Source: Glomus cerebriforme (taxonomy: Eukaryota > Glomeromycota > Glomeromycetes > Glomerales > Glomeraceae). From it: a stretch of DNA of 42,152 bases. Both the position numbers and the translations under genes were made by a program. Location of the stretch: contig QKYT01000471.1 of the NCBI GenBank assembly GCA_003550305.1, forward strand, positions 35,017 to 77,168. Direction: 5' to 3'. Shown piece after piece: positions 22,537 through 33,114 of this stretch (its first letter is position 1; each line of letters opens with the position of its first letter). The notes beneath the pieces were generated by a model that saw only the letters and a list, made by a program, of their open reading frames with translations, was not told the DNA's origin and searched no databases.

Positions 22537-24147
22537 CTAAATTAGAATTATTAAATCAGGATTACCAGAAACTATTTCTTTAATACGTGACCATCTACTT
22601 AATGTACCCCTCTTAATATATTTCTTAATAATTCTTGAATATTCTTTCATGTCTTCAGAAGATACAGAATATTTAAATTTAAATTTTAAATTATAAAGAG
22701 AATTTAATCTACAATATTTTAAAAATATATGAAAAAATTTTACATCCCATTTCACTATTCCTTGAAAAATATAAAAAGATTTTAAATTTTTTGGTAATTC
22801 TTTTCCAATCTTATACATTAATTGAGTAATATCTTTTCCATCCATAATTTCCAAATTAATCTTTTCTAAATTTTTACAATTTTGAAAGATTAATGGAATA
22901 TAATAAAGTATTCTACCATTAATCTTTAAATCAAATTCCTTCAAATTTGGACAAAAAGTTGAAATAGTATTAAATAAATGAATATTATGAAAGAAAGCTC
23001 CATCATCCAAAGAAATTCCTAATTTTATCAAATTTCCATTTGTTTTTTTAATAATATCAGAATATAATCCCAAATCAAGTTTGATTAAAGTACTTGTAGA
23101 AAATTTTAATGAAGTAAGAAATGGTAAAAATGGTAAATCACACCAAGATTTTACTAAATCAATTGAATCAATTCCTGAATCAGCAATTTCAAAAGAATTA
23201 ATCTTATTAAAAGTTAAAGAAAAATCTAAAAGAATTAATTCATCAGATGGGACAATTAATTCATAATTATCAGTTATAGAAGAAGTAATTGGAATTATAT
23301 CATTAAAATTTTTAAATTTAAAATGTTCAAATTCAATTTTTAAATATTGAATTCTTTGTAAACCATGAACGAATCTAACTAAACCTTCATTATCATCACC
23401 ATAATAAGAATCACATTTGATATTAATTTCATCAACATTAGAAATAATCTTACTTAAATCATCAAAAATCTGAGAAGGAATGCGTGTTTGACATTCAAAA
23501 TATTTTAAATTTAAAGAAGAAGAAATAAATCTTGATAAAAATTGTAAATGAGGATAATTTCTTATTCTACCCTTTATCCAATTAGATAATCTTAATTGAT
23601 AATTTAATCTTGAAGGTTGAGTAGTAAAAAGTTTAACAAGTTCTCCGAATAATAAAATTCTTTTTTGATCAGAATCATCATTAGCGTAACCTCTAATAAT
23701 TTCTACAGGATCACTTTTATCCAAAGCGGCAACATCAAATTTTTCTTCCTCAAAACTTAATAAAAAATAAGAGACTTTGTAAAATAATTCAGTAAAATCC
23801 AAATCTCTCAAGAAAGTAACATAATCACAAAAAGGTGTAGAAATTTTTTGTTTAAAATTAATAATATCATTTTCATATAAAAAATCTTTTGATAATTGTG
23901 GTAAACAAGATATGTAAGTTGAAATGATCAATTTAGAAGATGCATAATTTCGTTTATGATTGGGTCGTATAGGATTTTTCCATAAAAAAATTACCGCATT
24001 AGCAAACCAATATCGATCGACCAAAAGACATTTTTGCAGACTAGCAAATTTTCTAGGACGGATATCCAAAGTTTTATTTGCGTAATCTAAAAGTATTTGA
24101 AATATATTTTGAAGAATTTCTGGAGGGAAAAAAAATGGGGAAGACAT
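22537..24147 (-). CDS. F-box protein with LRR-like region, intronless
   Basis: ATG at 24147 gives an uninterrupted 536-codon frame. Residues about 5-58 fit an F-box: PPEILQNIFQILLDYANKTL, then LQKCLLVDRYWFANAVIFLW. In such proteins this helix bundle binds Skp1 in an SCF ubiquitin ligase. The rest has irregular leucine-rich spacing (LKYFECQ, LIKLGISLDD, NLKEFDLKING, NLEKINLEIMD), typical of the substrate-binding part in lineage-expanded F-box/LRR proteins of glomeromycetes. There is no signal peptide, membrane helix or intron. The A-rich leader (TTTTTTAAAAAATG-type context) supports the start. The substrate cannot be inferred. The fold assignment is good by pattern; individual repeats are too diverged to count. 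Confidence 0.78.
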   Translation of the reverse strand: MSSPFFFPPEILQNIFQILLDYANKTLDIRPRKFASLQKCLLVDRYWFANAVIFLWKNPIRPNHKRNYASSKLIISTYISCLPQLSKDFLYENDIINFKQKISTPFCDYVTFLRDLDFTELFYKVSYFLLSFEEEKFDVAALDKSDPVEIIRGYANDDSDQKRILLFGELVKLFTTQPSRLNYQLRLSNWIKGRIRNYPHLQFLSRFISSSLNLKYFECQTRIPSQIFDDLSKIISNVDEINIKCDSYYGDDNEGLVRFVHGLQRIQYLKIEFEHFKFKNFNDIIPITSSITDNYELIVPSDELILLDFSLTFNKINSFEIADSGIDSIDLVKSWCDLPFLPFLTSLKFSTSTLIKLDLGLYSDIIKKTNGNLIKLGISLDDGAFFHNIHLFNTISTFCPNLKEFDLKINGRILYYIPLIFQNCKNLEKINLEIMDGKDITQLMYKIGKELPKNLKSFYIFQGIVKWDVKFFHIFLKYCRLNSLYNLKFKFKYSVSSEDMKEYSRIIKKYIKRGTLSRWSRIKEIVSGNPDLIILI

Positions 24148-25871
24148 TTTTTAAAAAAATAAGATAAAGAAAAAACAAGGGAAAATACGGATAAGAGATT
24201 AAAAAAAAAAAAAAAAAGTGTGGGAAAAAGAAGGGTGATTTAAAAGAGTTTTTTTTTAATTAAAATCATGCCACCAACAAACTAACCTGATACAGTTAGT
24301 TTAAAATATCGTAACATCATCTCACGCGTTCGTTTTATGAAATACTTTTCAAGATCGTTTTTTAAAAAAAAAAAAACTTCAAATCTCTAAAATCTCTTCA
24401 CTTAATTTACGATAATTACGATTAATTAAACCATATTTGGTAAATTAGTTCCTTTAATTAAACCCGATTTATAATTAAGCTTTCCGAATCAATATATTAT
24501 AAATTACTTATCTCTCTGAATCAGGTCATAAAATTCGAATCGACACAATTCGTTTGGAATATCAAATAATTATGCGTAAACATTTACAAAATATTTGATA
24601 CGTATGAACTATAAGATCATAATTATGAAATCCAATTCTATTTATTTATTTATTTATTCAGGTTTAATACAATTATTTGGACGAATAAGAAACTTTAATT
24701 TGAGTTTTATTTAAACTTGGGACCCGTCATGATCGTAACCAATTGGCAAAGGATGTTCGGTTTATAATGATTTCCATCTACGTTGGTTCGCTCTCGGTAA
24801 TATAAGATTTCGCATCATCTTTATATTCTTTAACCGTTCTAAGTCCTCTTATTCTTTTCTTTAAGTCTTGTCAAACTCACAAACAATAATTATGACAACA
24901 AGAAAAATGTTTTTTTTTCCATTAGAACTTGTAACAATTGGTTTGTTTGTGTAACGAAATAAAAATAACATGAATAAAGTGAATAATTGTACAGTAGAGA
25001 ATAAAAAACCTCTTTTTATATAATCTTCAACAATTTATGTTTAATCATAACTCCTTTAAATGAATCTCCTTTTCACATCATTCTTTTTATTAATAAAGAA
25101 TCCATAAAGAATCCATAAAGTATCGGCGATAATCTTGAATCATTTTATAAATACTGGTCAGTGCGACATTGTTTTTAACCGAATTTAAACTAGTCCTTAA
25201 CTTAGGAGTGATCGACAAACTGACAAGCACATTATTCCCTGAAAAAGAAAGTCAAAATTTATTAACTCAAAGATACTTTTTTTTTACTACAGGAGAAAAA
25301 AAAATGTCACTATAATTAATTTGTGTAAAGTAAAAAGACTAAAAAAAAAAAAATTTGAAAATTTAAAAATAAATACTATTATCTAATTCCTTCACGTTTA
25401 AACGTGTAACATTAAAAAAGATTATTTGTTTACAAAAATTTATGCAATTCATTTTACATGCACATTAAAAACGATTAACATATAATATCATAAGGTTTAT
25501 TAACTTTTAAACCATCATGAATAACCGAATAACCCTAAAAAGCTTGAATGTAACTTGATTAACATTTTTGTTGTGATGTTGATTTTAATATAAGTGTGGT
25601 GCATGGTCATTTAATGTTGTGTTTAATTTTACAATTATTATTATTCACATTTTTTTTTTTGAATATAAATATGTAAAATGAGAAAAAAAATGTATTTTTT
25701 ATTTCATTTTTTTTTTTTTTGTTCGCAATTTTTATTTATTAATGCTAAAGCAGGATTTTTAGCGCAGCATAAACTCATTCACTCCTTAATCATCAAACTT
25801 AAACTTCATCTCATCCTTCATATTTTTTAACACCCCTAGTCTTATTATCTTTATATTTGAATCTTACCGTC
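24148..25871. other. Intergenic region, nothing recognised
   Basis: This long stretch has poly-A/T runs and a small direct repeat (AAAGAATCCATAAAGAATCCATAAAG) near 25096. A pyrimidine-rich leader (about 25790-25850) precedes the next gene and could be its promoter or 5' UTR. Confidence 0.45.
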
Positions 25872-26489
25872 ATGAAACGTTTTAATGTTATCAATTATAA
25901 TATTAATAGAGAAAGTATTATAGATTTACCGGATATTCATCATTCTCTTATAATCATACCGGATACACTTTATGAAAATTCCGTAATAACTTCAACAAAT
26001 AATAATGATAATAAATCATTCATTGCCACCTCTACTTATAAAATTGAAGAGGAGGAGGAGGAGGAGGAAGAAGAAGAAGAAGAAGAAGAAACAGTACAAT
26101 CAAATGACGAAAAATTTGTTGAATCAAATGATAATGAATCTAAAGCAAGAGAAGTAAATGTTGATGAAAAATCAAAAAATTTCACAGATATTGATTTATC
26201 TGAAGCTAAACAAAAGTAAGTCATTTTATCTTTTATATATATATATTACATATGTATGTATGTATCTTTTTAATAATTTATTTAAAATATTCTTTAAATT
26301 AGGAATTCTTTCTCCAAGGTAAGACCATCTCTTACACTTGATACTCATGCCAATAATACCGTAATATCTATTAAAAGTAAAAAACAGAAATGTTTATCAT
26401 ACTTGCGAAATAATAAAATTAAATTATTAACTATTTCTTTAATAATAACTATCGCAACCGTTATAATTATTGTTGTTCTAGTAAAATAA
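25872..26489 (+). CDS. Acidic, probably tail-anchored membrane protein, 2 exons
   Basis: ATG 25872 was chosen over the upstream TTG at 25857. Exon 1 is 25872-26215 and exon 2 is 26303-26489 (GTAAGT donor, AAATTAG acceptor). They join in frame to 531 nt, 176 residues. The N-terminal half is polar, with a run of 15 Glu and an Asp/Glu/Ser/Asn-rich acidic stretch. Exon 2 encodes a basic segment (IKSKKQKCLSYLRNNKIK) directly before a hydrophobic helix (LLTISLIITIATVIIIVVLV) that ends with Lys and the stop. One C-terminal helix, a basic border and no signal peptide fit a tail-anchored protein facing the cytosol, the class that EMC or Get-type insertases handle. No SNARE motif is visible. Family unknown. 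Confidence 0.7.
26046..26090 (+). repeat. GAG/GAA trinucleotide repeat encoding poly-Glu
   Basis: Fifteen in-frame Glu codons, first mostly GAG and then GAA, inside the tail-anchored protein gene. A coding microsatellite likely to vary in length. Confidence 0.9.
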
Positions 26490-27463
26490 TTAGTTTCTCG
26501 TTATAGTTATTGTTTCTATTTAAAATTGCATTTTATTCTTATTTATTTAAATTATAATGTATATAAATATTAATTTAATTATTATTATTAAAGAAAATGT
26601 CCTTTTAATATTTATTTAGTTATGTTTTTTTAAATAAAAAAAAAAAAATTTTTTTGATCTTATGAATAAATTCTTTAATTCACTTTTATGGTAAACCGTG
26701 ATCAACCGCATCTTATGGAAATCACGGAATTTGATAAACCAATTTTCCCGCGAAAACCGGTTAAAATAACCCTTTTTTTTTTATTGGTGGAAACTAAAAC
26801 CAATGATGTAAATGTGTAACCACTTAATAATTTCCTCACGTTACTCTGACCGTAACTTTGCTTTTTGAATTCACTTGCACAAATAAATTTATAAAACTTT
26901 TAATTAAATTTAATTGGAACAATAATATATTTATTATATTAAGAATGGACTATTATGTAAATATTTATCATTTTTACTTTAACAAATTCTGACTGGAAAA
27001 AAGGTAGGTTGGATATACAGTATTACTGACGGAGACTTTGGAATCTTTTAATTACTAATGCGTCTTTATTTCTATAAATTCTATGAAATTCTCTTCTATA
27101 TGATTTATAGAAATTTTTTTGTGAACTGTATTGACTTCCTGTGTACTCGTCAAAAAATTTCATGAATTGGCCAGCATTATGGATTCGCCTGACATTAAGC
27201 GTGGCGTACACGTGACAGATATTCAGAGTACAGATTTCCCGCTGATGGCTTATTCATCAAATTTATTATCAAATTAGGTAAATAGTTCTGTTAACGTAAG
27301 TCATTCCAAATGCTAAATCACTAATATACAGTATAGCCTCGTGTGAATCCTGGTAATCAGTTACATCCTAATAAAATATTTTATTATGTAATAAATCTTT
27401 AATATAAACTAACTATAAATGTAATTATCTTAAACTAAACTAATATCTTTGATAATAATAAAT
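26490..27463. other. Intergenic region with one unassigned minus-strand frame
   Basis: The only frame of note is minus 27023-27211 (GTG first codon; contains GQFMKFFDEYTGSQYSSQKN), with coding-like composition but no ATG, no family and no acceptor I can justify. The duplicated block begins at about 27280. Confidence 0.3.
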
Positions 27464-27671
27464 TCAGGTCTTGATGGATGGACTAGCACAAGTGAAGCGT
27501 CAATATATGCTTTCATTTTAACTTTATCTTCTGAAAAAAGAATATATATATTCTTTAGAAAACTTATCCATTCATTCACATATTGCCAAATTTATATCTA
27601 AAAAAATTTCAGAAATTGTAAATGCAATTGGCCCAAACAAAATTTTATTTATTGATGGGCAGGGGCAGTAG
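27464..27671 (+). pseudogene. hAT-family transposase remnant
   Basis: Encodes LDGWTSTSEASIYAFILTLS, then after a frameshift near 27550 SLENLSIHSHIAKFISKKIS and EIVNAIGPNK. The D-G-W-T motif followed about 40 residues later by a Ser-His and Ile-Gly-x-x-Lys pattern is characteristic of hAT transposases, in which this Asp is part of the RNase H-like core. A stop ends it at 27671. The matching copy near 30.87 kb joins the flanks without this segment. Confidence 0.6.
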
Positions 27672-28017
27672 ATTTTTTTTTTCCTTTTTTTTTGCAGTCA
27701 CAATTGAAATAGACTGAGGATAATAATATTCATTCTACATACGTCTTTGGGATGATCAGTTTTTTTCATTGATCAATTTGTCATAAAACCAGAATTTACT
27801 TATTAGTAGCATTTTTTCATATTTTTTATACTTTATTTAAACAAGAACATTATAAACACGTTTTGAGTTTCTTTACCAAATTTTTATTAAGTCGAGTTAG
27901 ATTTATTTTCATAGCAGATTTGACAATTTATGTAGTTTATTTGTTATTAACTTATTTTATTAGAATAAATGTTTATACTTCGTACATAATAAACTGCGCA
28001 TTATATTTTATTGTCCG

Positions 28018-28068
28018 ATGATCACGTGGTGATTTCTGTTTGTCAAAATTTTCACCCCACGTGATCAT
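28018..28068. repeat. Perfect 12-bp hairpin built on CACGTG
   Basis: ATGATCACGTGG (28018-28029) pairs with CCACGTGATCAT (28057-28068) across a 27-base loop; GTGA/TCAC motifs adjoin. Two more CACGTG sites lie at about 28139 and 28177. Confidence 0.75.
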
Positions 28069-29177
28069 AGTAAAATATTTGTCACCTTGTATCACACCCT
28101 CCTTTCTTCATTTAATGCCATAATGCCGGCCAAAAAGTCACGTGGGATGAAATTTTATGACGAGTCCGCATGCATCACGTGTCTTATCTTTATTTTTTTT
28201 ATACTACTATTATTGACCGTATTTAATTTACTAAAAAAAAATATACGCTCCGGACCTAAAATGGTTTCCATTTCCTAGTGGATATTGTACGATGACAAAA
28301 TATCGGTCAAACAAATCAGATTAGTCCGTTAGTCATGAACACGTTAGAAAATATGCCATTTTTGGCCTTATCCGCCTCTTTTTTTCTAATAGTCACAAAG
28401 GCACAGATGTTACTTATTAAGCACGAGACTTGAATCACTTAATGAAATAATTTTGGTAGAATTGTATCTGGATTCACAATGCTTCTATCGAAGTTCTACA
28501 ATGAGATATATCAACATTCAACATTATGTAGCCCGATTTTGATCAAGAGCGTAAAGAACTAATTTGAAAGTTCAAGTCATTCTCATTCTTATGCAATTTC
28601 TTCCGGAAATTCTATTTGTAAGGGGAAAAACTAGAGAGTGTTTCGACTAACATTTTTTGATTGCGTCGGATTAATCATCGTTTACAGGCATAATCTTAAT
28701 TGTCTGGACCCGCTTTAAAAAAATTTTTGACCGTGTTAATCAAGGCGAATTCATGCTCTTGGATGATATTAGAAATTGCGGATGGTACAAAGCTTTTATG
28801 AAAGAGATATTAAGAAAAGGGGTTTTATACTAACACATTTAGACCAGATTGATTTGTGGTAGAAATGAATAATTTAGGTAGCAATACGGAGTGCCATTAT
28901 TGCTATACAAGAGATCTCATGTTTTATTCTTCTCTTTATTAAAAAGTCCGATACTCCAATGTTTTATTACATTCATTTTAAATAACAACATAGCCAACTT
29001 TTTTTTTTCTCGATCCATTATTTTACAAAAAAAAAAAATATAATAAAAAACTTCGCTTTGAAATGCGTAAAACGAAAAATAGTACAATCGCAAATATTAA
29101 GTTTTTACTGCGCTAGTTAGACATGTTGTTGTTTAATTATAATCATAATAACGATTTTTAAGTATTTTTTCGCCCTC

Positions 29178-29636
29178 TCAAAAATTTATTCCAAGAGTTT
29201 TTGTATAAATTCTATATACAATATTTTCTCCAATGAAATACCCCATTGATACGTAAAAAACTAGATTTTCAGTTATAATCTTCACAACGATATGTTTAAT
29301 TAGTTCTTTGCCTATTCCAAAATCCATTTCGAGAATTTCCTGCATAATTTCCATAAAATAATTCGATGAAATTTCTTGTACGGTTCCATTGACAAAATTA
29401 ATAAAACCTTTTTCTTCTTTTTCAAAAACACCGTTAAATTCAATAACTGCGCAGACTAAGATATGTTCACCATTTGAACCAATTGTTTCACTAAACATAA
29501 ACCCAGGAATGACATTAGAAATAACACATTTAAATGATTTTATCAAAATGAAATCTACAGGTTGTTCAATAGTAATAATCAGTTTAATTACTGTAATAAT
29601 AGCTATTCCTATTAATAAGTAAATTGGTTGTCTCAT
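29178..29636 (-). CDS. Small secreted-protein candidate, copy A
   Basis: ATG at 29636 gives 152 codons without introns. Residues about 1-24 form a signal peptide or anchor (YLLIGIAIITVIKLIITI). The mature part has a conserved core, C-V-I-S-N-V-I-P-G then MFSETIGSNGEHILVC, with two Cys 25 residues apart that could form a disulfide. The C-terminal third is hydrophobic with Lys/Glu spacing (KELIKHIVVKIITENLVFYV). The paralogue at 34803-35234 shares the core, the Cys spacing and the E-Q/H-P-V site after the signal; the C-terminal parts diverge strongly. No known domain is recognised. A secreted, lineage-specific protein, possibly effector-like, is inference from the signal peptide and duplication. 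Confidence 0.65.
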   Translation of the reverse strand: MRQPIYLLIGIAIITVIKLIITIEQPVDFILIKSFKCVISNVIPGFMFSETIGSNGEHILVCAVIEFNGVFEKEEKGFINFVNGTVQEISSNYFMEIMQEILEMDFGIGKELIKHIVVKIITENLVFYVSMGYFIGENIVYRIYTKTLGINF

Positions 29637-29770
29637 AATGAATTTTAATGTTTTTTTTTCAGTAATTTGTACGTGGACAGAAAATATTATTTATAAAATA
29701 GGTAAGACGCCCCTTATATCTTTATATCAGTTGCAATATAAACAATTCGTAATCGGAGTCGATTTCCAGC
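29637..29770 (-). promoter_or_regulatory. Conserved upstream block of secreted gene A
   Basis: Read on the minus strand, this block and 35235-35335 share TCCGATTACG, ATATAAAGATATAA-type sequence, TTATAAA, TTTTCTGTCCAC and AATT(T)CATT directly before the ATG. TTATAAA lies about 50 bases before the start codon and may be a TATA box. Confidence 0.6.
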
Positions 29771-29961
29771 ACATCGAATGAGTCCAAAAAAAAAGGATTC
29801 ATTTAAATTTATTTTCAAGATTTTGATTATCACATAATATAAAATTTCATTGAACTGATTCTTTGTTACGCACTGCGCACTGCATTTAACTGTTATTAAA
29901 CCGGAATTTTATTCAATGGGCGTGCATATTGCACATATCATCCTGGTGATCCTATAGATTT

Positions 29962-30347
29962 CCAGCGTCACCATAAAAAAAAGCACGGGCACGTGATCAC
30001 AGTAAAAATTCAAACTCCCCAGCTCGGACACGTGATATTTACTAATTAAATATGCACGAGCACGTGAAAGCATGTGGCGCACCTGTGATGAATAGGGCGT
30101 GACAAATAATTTTTTTCGCGCGAAAAAATTCTGTCCCTGCCATAAATATAAAAAATGGAAGCATGTGAAATCACGTGGAGTGTGACATTAAACATCACCG
30201 GTCACATGCCCGAGCTTTTTTGTCGGTGACGCTGGGGAAAATAAAAATTCATCACACTGTGTCACGCCCTCTGCGTACACACGATATGTCACCGATGCGC
30301 CACATGTTTCACGTGATTTAACGTATTTAATTAGTAAATATCACGTG
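29962..30347. repeat. CACGTG-rich compound fold-back element (MITE-like)
   Basis: A perfect 23-bp inverted repeat starts CACGTGATATTTACTAATTA at 30029 and ends at 30347. The arms continue imperfectly inward (CACGTGAAA, CATGTGGCGCA, GGGCGTGACA). A second inverted pair, 29962-30000 with 30198-30235 (CCAGCGTCACC, then AAAAAAGC-CGGGCA), is interleaved with the first. Six CACGTG sites fall within about 360 bp, and the block is visibly more GC-rich than its surroundings. No frame is present. Confidence 0.75.
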
Positions 30348-30414
30348 AGCGCAAAATTGATGGTGACGGCGACACGGCGAGGTGTCACATGACGACCAAG
30401 CCTTATGGCTTAAT

Positions 30415-30900
30415 GGATAAGTGTAATTTAACAATAGGTCTAAATTAGAACAAGATGACTGACTGTATTGCTTTTGCGACTGTTAAAGATTTCGATAAAT
30501 TATAATTATTTGATATATCATGTTTTAATCTACACAAAAGCAAGGCACATTCATTAGTTAGAATTTTTATCTGCTTTGCACGAGAAAAAAATTCAATAGA
30601 ACTTCTTGATTATTGAAAAAATTTTCCAGACTGCGCTAGAAAATCTATCAGTGTACCTTTATCATCCAGATTGCATCAGTTAATGACAAAAATATCCCGT
30701 GAATTTTTTGCGACATTTTGTATTGAAGAACAATGCACTACAGCACTAATGCGTTAGCATAAGGCATTCCAAATGTTAAATCGCCAATATACCGTATAAT
30801 TTCTTAATCAGTTACATCCTCAATAAAATGATATATTGTGATAAAGCTTTATGGCTATGAAATGTAACGAATGGACAAGACAGTAGATATTTTTTTTCTG
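30415..30900 (+). pseudogene. Partial repeat copy with hAT-like coding traces
   Basis: This stretch aligns with 33115-33440 and 35493-35640 (TGGATAAGTG, GCTTTTGC-ACTGTTAA-GATTT, AGACTGCGCTAGAAA), and its end (30755-30860) with 27310-27400 (GGCATTCCAAATGTTAAATC). Traces such as HSLVRIFICFARE and KAFQMLN are in the order expected upstream of the DGWT motif of a hAT transposase. Stops are frequent. The hAT assignment of this part is weaker than at 27.5 kb. Confidence 0.4.
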
Positions 30901-31240
30901 TAGTTACTTGGTTGGAAAGCCCATTGGAAGCTCCCATCAAAATTTTCGTACTACCAATTTTTTTATTTTTGTATAGAGTACTAAAATCAAATAAATTTCA
31001 AGTAATTTAAAATAAATGATGATGATACATAAATTTGATTTTTCCCACACTTAGTCAAATACGGTACGATCAAAATATGTATTTCGTCATATTAAGCCAC
31101 CAATCGAGAGTTATATATTTAGAAAATTCAGAGAAAAGTATATATACCCCTCAAATTTTCTCAATCTTCATAAAACTTATTGTTCAACTTACTTTTTTAA
31201 AAACTAATAGCAATATCATCGAAATGGATAAGTCGTACAA

Positions 31241-31922
31241 TTGTTGCACACTTCTGACGTTATCACTTTTCCATTTCCAATTTTTGAAGACCAAGATGGA
31301 AAATATGTCACGATTAATGATAAAAGAATTGACTTAGACAAGTTAACAGTTGAATATCCCAAGGAATTTATCTGTCCTGAAGTTAATGATTCTGTCAGAC
31401 GTAAACTGAAACCTTGGAAAGTTAATGTCAAGAAAGGAAAGATTACAAATGAAAATATTTCTACTAATGATGACATTATACTTAAACTCGGTGGGAAAGA
31501 AATGGAATCTCAAACTCTATTTAAAAGACATTTCAAAGCTGAGTTAGAGTTGATGATGAATTTGCAGAGAACATCCACATCATTGCCATCCCTACTACTG
31601 GTAAGTGTCTCTTCCAATGTAACATCAAATACCCAGCCATATTAGAGGTTAACTTGTAGTTCTCTTTTTCTTTTTCTTTTTTTTTTCTATAGGTGACCCT
31701 CTTTTTAAAGGACCGGCTGGTTTTGTCCACATGTTTGTAATTAATTCCAACTTTTATATTGAGGGTAAAAAAAATATTGCTAACCTCGAAAATTTGGGTA
31801 GTGTTAATAAGGAAGGAGTCTATTCATTTAATGAATTAAGAATTGACCATGGTAGACTGCTAGAAATAGTTTTGAATAACCGTGAAGTTGTATCTTGTTG
31901 GTTCGCGCCCTCCATCATATGA
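31241..31922 (+). pseudogene. Crinkler-like (CRN) N-terminal region, frameshifted
   Basis: The frame from about 31241 reaches LKPWKVNVKKGKI (near 31408), a Leu-Gly-Gly and FKAELE, then shifts by one base near 31550 to EFAENIHIIAIPTTG. The Leu-x-x-Trp-Lys-Val segment and a closing I-H-I-I are landmarks of the ubiquitin-like Crinkler header. An intron is visible: GTAAGT at 31601 and CTATAG ending at 31692. Exon 2 (31693-31922) reads GPAGFVHMFVINSNFYIEGK and ELRIDHGRLLEIVL, which I do not recognise. A further shift near 31915 ends it; coding-like shreds continue to about 32468. No ATG-led full frame exists. Crinklers are secreted or host-directed effectors in oomycetes and are numerous in arbuscular mycorrhizal fungi. 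Confidence 0.55.
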
Positions 31923-32469
31923 TTCATTATGGAAGTTTGTAGAAAAGGATTTAAAGTAAAAGTTTTTAACAGAAATTGTGAAACCACGAGAAAGTCGTAG
32001 ATACAGAATTAACATGTGCTATCACAAAAGCCATTTGTATGAATGATCCCGGCATACTAATTTAGTATCGGGTGACAAAAATTTACTTCCTGGAGTAAAA
32101 GAAGCTCTAGAAAACAAGTGGAAGGTCAAAATTTGGGGTTGACCTAAGGGTATAATATCAGATTTAAAATTTGCATGCTGTATTCAAAATCTACTTTCTG
32201 CAGGAATAACTCATGAACTAGTGAAAAATACGAGCTTCAATTTTTAAAAGAATATTATAAACGATTCTCATATGGTTATGGAATGGACTCAACAAATACG
32301 ATGCAATTTATTGATATCATTAATGGAGATATGTTTGATAATGATGATGTGATGAATTGGTTCATTAAAATTGGCTTATTTTGTTGGTTCAATCGAAAGA
32401 ATAAAATTTTGCGCTTGTATTTTAAAAGCAATCAAGATTTATCCGAAGCAAAGAATTTGGATTATTAAT

Positions 32470-33114
32470 AATCACATTGGGCGCAGTTTCAGAGAATTGC
32501 TGTGTTTATCATATGATATACTAATAATTATTTGTCTAACATGAGATAGTAGAATTCTATTTAAATAGAAAAATAGGATAATTTTTTAACTTCTGTGATA
32601 ATGTACTAGAAAAAAATAAGAAAGCTGGTATACAAGAAATGTTAAAAGATGGAAAATATTCTGAGACTACTTAGATCTTTTTATAGTTTTAAACTGAAAA
32701 TGGTAGATTTCTCAAACTTCAAAAATATCAATCATTCATGACTACTAGTTGTGGCAACGAAATAAGTTTAAAGCATAAAAAGCATAATCTTTGTTAAAAT
32801 GAAATATTGAGCTAATCTGGTTAGAAAATAATATATTATCCTGTTATATAATGATTAGAAATAAAATTATTATTTACATTGGAAATAAGTTCGTTATAAA
32901 TTGTAAGTAGACAAATAGTGTGTTATTGTGTTAATCCTTTCAAGGGAGGAAAAGCATGTAAACAATACCGCTTGTTAAACCCAATCATAAATGACAGTTC
33001 CTTCAAATTATTATGGTAGGTTTCTTCATGGCATTATCAATCATTGCTATAATTTTCTGCACTTAGTAGTTGGTATTACATGGATTGATTTTAGCTACAG
33101 GCTTATAATTTGAA
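32470..33114. other. Sequence between CRN remnant and second repeat block
   Basis: No gene is recognised; interrupted frames only. Confidence 0.4.

Larger units (their letters stand above)
27280..29960. repeat. Segmental duplication, copy 1
   Basis: Long stretches here align with 33480-35400: for example GTCGAGTTAGATTTATTTT (27892) with ATCGAGTTAGATTTTTTTT (about 33675); TTTCGACTAACATTTTTT (28640) with 34078; ATCATCGTTTACAGGC (28675) with 34121; GAAAGAGATATTAAGAAAAG (28801) with 34246; ACTCCAATGTT (28951) with 34451. The secreted-protein genes and their promoters continue the match. Copies are diverged by substitutions and indels. Confidence 0.85.

Noticed and set aside
23081..23266. Plus-strand 61-codon frame
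   Set aside because: It is antisense to the F-box gene.
24199..24216. Poly(A) run as another retroposon tail
   Set aside because: No polyadenylation signal or flanking direct repeat accompanies it.
31216..31730. Minus-strand frames over the Crinkler-like region
   Set aside because: They are antisense to a frame with header motifs and a proper intron.
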